From NCBI GenBank assembly GCA_002317115.1, contig DCIP01000142.1:1-6355 (forward strand): a DNA stretch of 6,355 bases. Reading direction: 5' to 3'. Positions 5,232-6,355 of this stretch are shown here, piece by piece. The translations under genes and the position numbers were made by a program. The notes below the pieces were generated by a model. It saw nothing but the letters and a program-made list of their open reading frames with translations. It was not told the DNA's origin and did no database searches. Within the stretch, counting starts at the first letter, position 1; each line of letters begins with the position of its first letter. This DNA is from Candidatus Scybalocola fimicaballi (GTDB lineage: Bacteria > Bacteroidota > Bacteroidia > Bacteroidales > Paludibacteraceae).

Positions 5232-6182
5232 TTTTTGAAAGTTGAATCCTACCATAAGTTGGAAACTTCTATTTTTTAAGTCTTTATAGCCGAGCATCAA
5301 CTCGTCGTCGCCATAGATTAGATCTTTCTTGTCGATCTTGTATAGGCCAAGGTCATAAGAGAAACCGAAATGTACTCTTCTTACAACGATAGCGACACCG
5401 AATTTTGCACCTGCGTCGAAACGTGCTAATGCTCCCTCTTTAAAAAGGTCATATTCGTGCATTGTCTTGAAAAGGTCGATTGCACCAGGATTGTCTGAGA
5501 TATCGGTCTTCAATGTAGCCTTTGTGCCACATGCGATATATCCACCTGCCTTGAGAATCATACATAGATTCTCACGTCCCTGTCTGAAACACCATAATAA
5601 AGGTAGCTCCAAGTAGTAGACTTTAGTCTCACTTGGCTCGAAATACTTAAGTGTGTATCCTTTCTGAAGATACATCAAACCAGTTTCTATGAATAGGTTT
5701 CTCTCTCCGAACCATACTTGGTCGACGACGCCGAAAGCGAGACCCTGCAAGTGTGCCGAGGCAACACCACTTGATGTCGCTTGGGAAATGCTACCTCCGA
5801 ATCTTAGGCCGACTACATTTTTAGTCTCCCCACTTTGTGATGCTGTATTGTTTGAAGCGAAAAAATCAGAGTCGAAATCATCAGAACTTGATGCTGTCGA
5901 CGCAGATGATGAAGCTGATGAAGATTGCTGGACATTTTGCTGAGTAGCCGCTGGCTGGCTCACATTGGTCTGAACTGCCGTCGTCTGAGCTGGCTGAGCC
6001 TCAGTGTTAGAGTGAGCTTGTGGCATAGCAACCTGTTGTGTCTCAACTGGTTTGATCTCCTCTTTTGTAGTATTCTCTATATTACCACCAGCAGGGGTAA
6101 ACGAGATGTCCATCTTTTCTTCTTGTGCAGAAGCGAATAAAAGATTTAGTACGGCAAGTGCCGATACAAAAATTTTCTTCAT
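5229..6182 (-). CDS. Outer-membrane beta-barrel protein (PorT-type barrel family) with long Gln/Ser/Thr-rich linker
   Basis: The 317-aa precursor has a signal peptide 'MKKIFVSALAVLNLLFASA' with predicted cleavage after Ala19 (ASA-Q). Residues 20-120 are a low-complexity, probably disordered linker rich in Gln, Thr, Ala, Asn and Ser, including a Ser/Ala run (87-100) and an acidic-aromatic patch 'DDFDSDFFAS' (101-110). The rest (about 122-317) has alternating strands typical of the small barrels annotated as 'outer membrane beta-barrel / PorT family': 'NVVGLRFGGSIS', 'FIETGLMYLQKGYTLKY', the hallmark 'YYLELPLLW', then 'FDAGAKFGVAIVVRRVHFGFSYDLGLYKI', and a final 'FQLMVGFNFQK'. The family name does not imply a role in type IX secretion. 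The long linker before the barrel is unusual for such small barrels and may reach into the periplasm. First gene of a two-gene operon with the FISUMP lipoprotein; a surface complex of the two is plausible. No Shine-Dalgarno before the ATG. Confidence 0.88.
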   Translation of the reverse strand: MKKIFVSALAVLNLLFASAQEEKMDISFTPAGGNIENTTKEEIKPVETQQVAMPQAHSNTEAQPAQTTAVQTNVSQPAATQQNVQQSSSASSSASTASSSDDFDSDFFASNNTASQSGETKNVVGLRFGGSISQATSSGVASAHLQGLAFGVVDQVWFGERNLFIETGLMYLQKGYTLKYFEPSETKVYYLELPLLWCFRQGRENLCMILKAGGYIACGTKATLKTDISDNPGAIDLFKTMHEYDLFKEGALARFDAGAKFGVAIVVRRVHFGFSYDLGLYKIDKKDLIYGDDELMLGYKDLKNRSFQLMVGFNFQK

Positions 6183-6252
6183 AAAAACTTATTGTTTTTC
6201 AATCCTTTTTGTCTTGAGTATTTCGCATATTATACAAAACGGTAATTTCCGT

Positions 6253-6278
6253 GTCGTATCATAATCAAATATCACGAC
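6253..6278 (-). promoter_or_regulatory. Imperfect dyad upstream of the barrel/FISUMP operon
   Basis: Minus-strand RNA could pair GUCGUGAUAU with AUGAUACGAC around a 6-nt loop (UUGAUU), with two G-U wobbles and one mismatch. It sits just downstream of the candidate -7 box at 6280-6287, so it is either an operator at the transcription start or a hairpin at the 5' end of the leader. Weak evidence. Confidence 0.3.
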
Positions 6279-6279
6279 G

Positions 6280-6287
6280 CAAATTTA
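6280..6287 (-). promoter_or_regulatory. Candidate -7 box of the barrel/FISUMP operon
   Basis: Minus-strand TAAATTTG matches TAnnTTTG, but no TTTG lies 19-21 nt upstream (the nearest TTTG is only 12 nt away), so the promoter is incomplete by consensus. It would give a leader of roughly 90 nt. The remaining upstream sequence to the window end is A+T rich and shows no gene. Confidence 0.4.
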
Positions 6288-6355
6288 GTTAAAAAACTAC
6301 AAACGTGGTCGTGGCAATTGTTAAAAAAAACTAAGAAATTGTTTAAATTTAGTTA
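6281..6355. repeat. 11-bp direct repeat AAATTTAGTTA in the upstream region
   Basis: Identical copies lie at 6281-6291 and 6345-6355, 64 bp apart start to start, in the A+T-rich region ahead of the barrel operon. The first copy overlaps the candidate -7 box. It may be a pair of regulator sites or chance in A+T-rich DNA; the second copy is cut by the window edge. Confidence 0.35.

Noticed and set aside
5689..5943. Plus-strand open frame of 84 codons ending in an Asp/Glu/Ala-rich stretch
   Set aside because: It is the antisense shadow of the Ser/Ala-rich linker of the barrel gene; the low-complexity coding DNA explains the long open frame.
6222..6240. TATAAT-like sequence on the minus strand upstream of the barrel gene
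   Set aside because: It resembles a sigma-70 -10 box, but Bacteroidota primary promoters use TAnnTTTG, and no suitably spaced partner box is present.

Overview
The window looks like chromosomal DNA of a Bacteroidales-type bacterium (Bacteroidota). The gene content fits: a PD40/CRD/OmpA outer-membrane protein, a FISUMP lipoprotein with a DUF4988-like front half, a 'PorT-type' outer-membrane beta-barrel and an AarC/Cat1-family CoA-transferase. The promoters fit too: two have the Bacteroidota layout TTTG-N19-TAnnTTTG, and Shine-Dalgarno sequences are mostly absent. I cannot fix genus or species from sequence alone.

Layout. On the + strand, positions 3-1169 hold the 3' part of an OmpA-family gene that starts upstream of the window. 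It converges on four minus-strand genes. Read in their own direction these are: an outer-membrane beta-barrel protein (6182-5229); a FISUMP lipoprotein (5219-3774), 9 nt behind it and surely co-transcribed; an unrecognised soluble protein of 263 aa (3671-2880) with its own promoter; and a succinyl-CoA:acetate-type CoA-transferase (2793-1309), also with its own promoter. Perfect or near-perfect hairpin terminators lie between the convergent ends (1241-1277) and after the FISUMP gene (3716-3745). No gap exceeds 175 bp, and there are no RNA genes, mobile elements or CRISPR arrays.

Function. The CoA-transferase belongs to succinate/acetate (or propionate) fermentation. The other recognisable genes are envelope proteins: a peptidoglycan-anchored OmpA-like protein, and a barrel/lipoprotein pair that probably works together at the cell surface.

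Most notable signal. Each of the three genes that run into a hairpin terminator has a tandem hexamer array of consensus TRACGN beginning exactly at its stop codon. Each repeat places a further TAA or TGA in the gene's own reading frame, giving 5, 6 and 6 in-frame stops at 6-nt (occasionally 3-nt) spacing. The two genes not followed by a hairpin lack the array. This 'stop codon - hexamer array - A-rich linker - hairpin' module is the best candidate in the window for an undescribed element.
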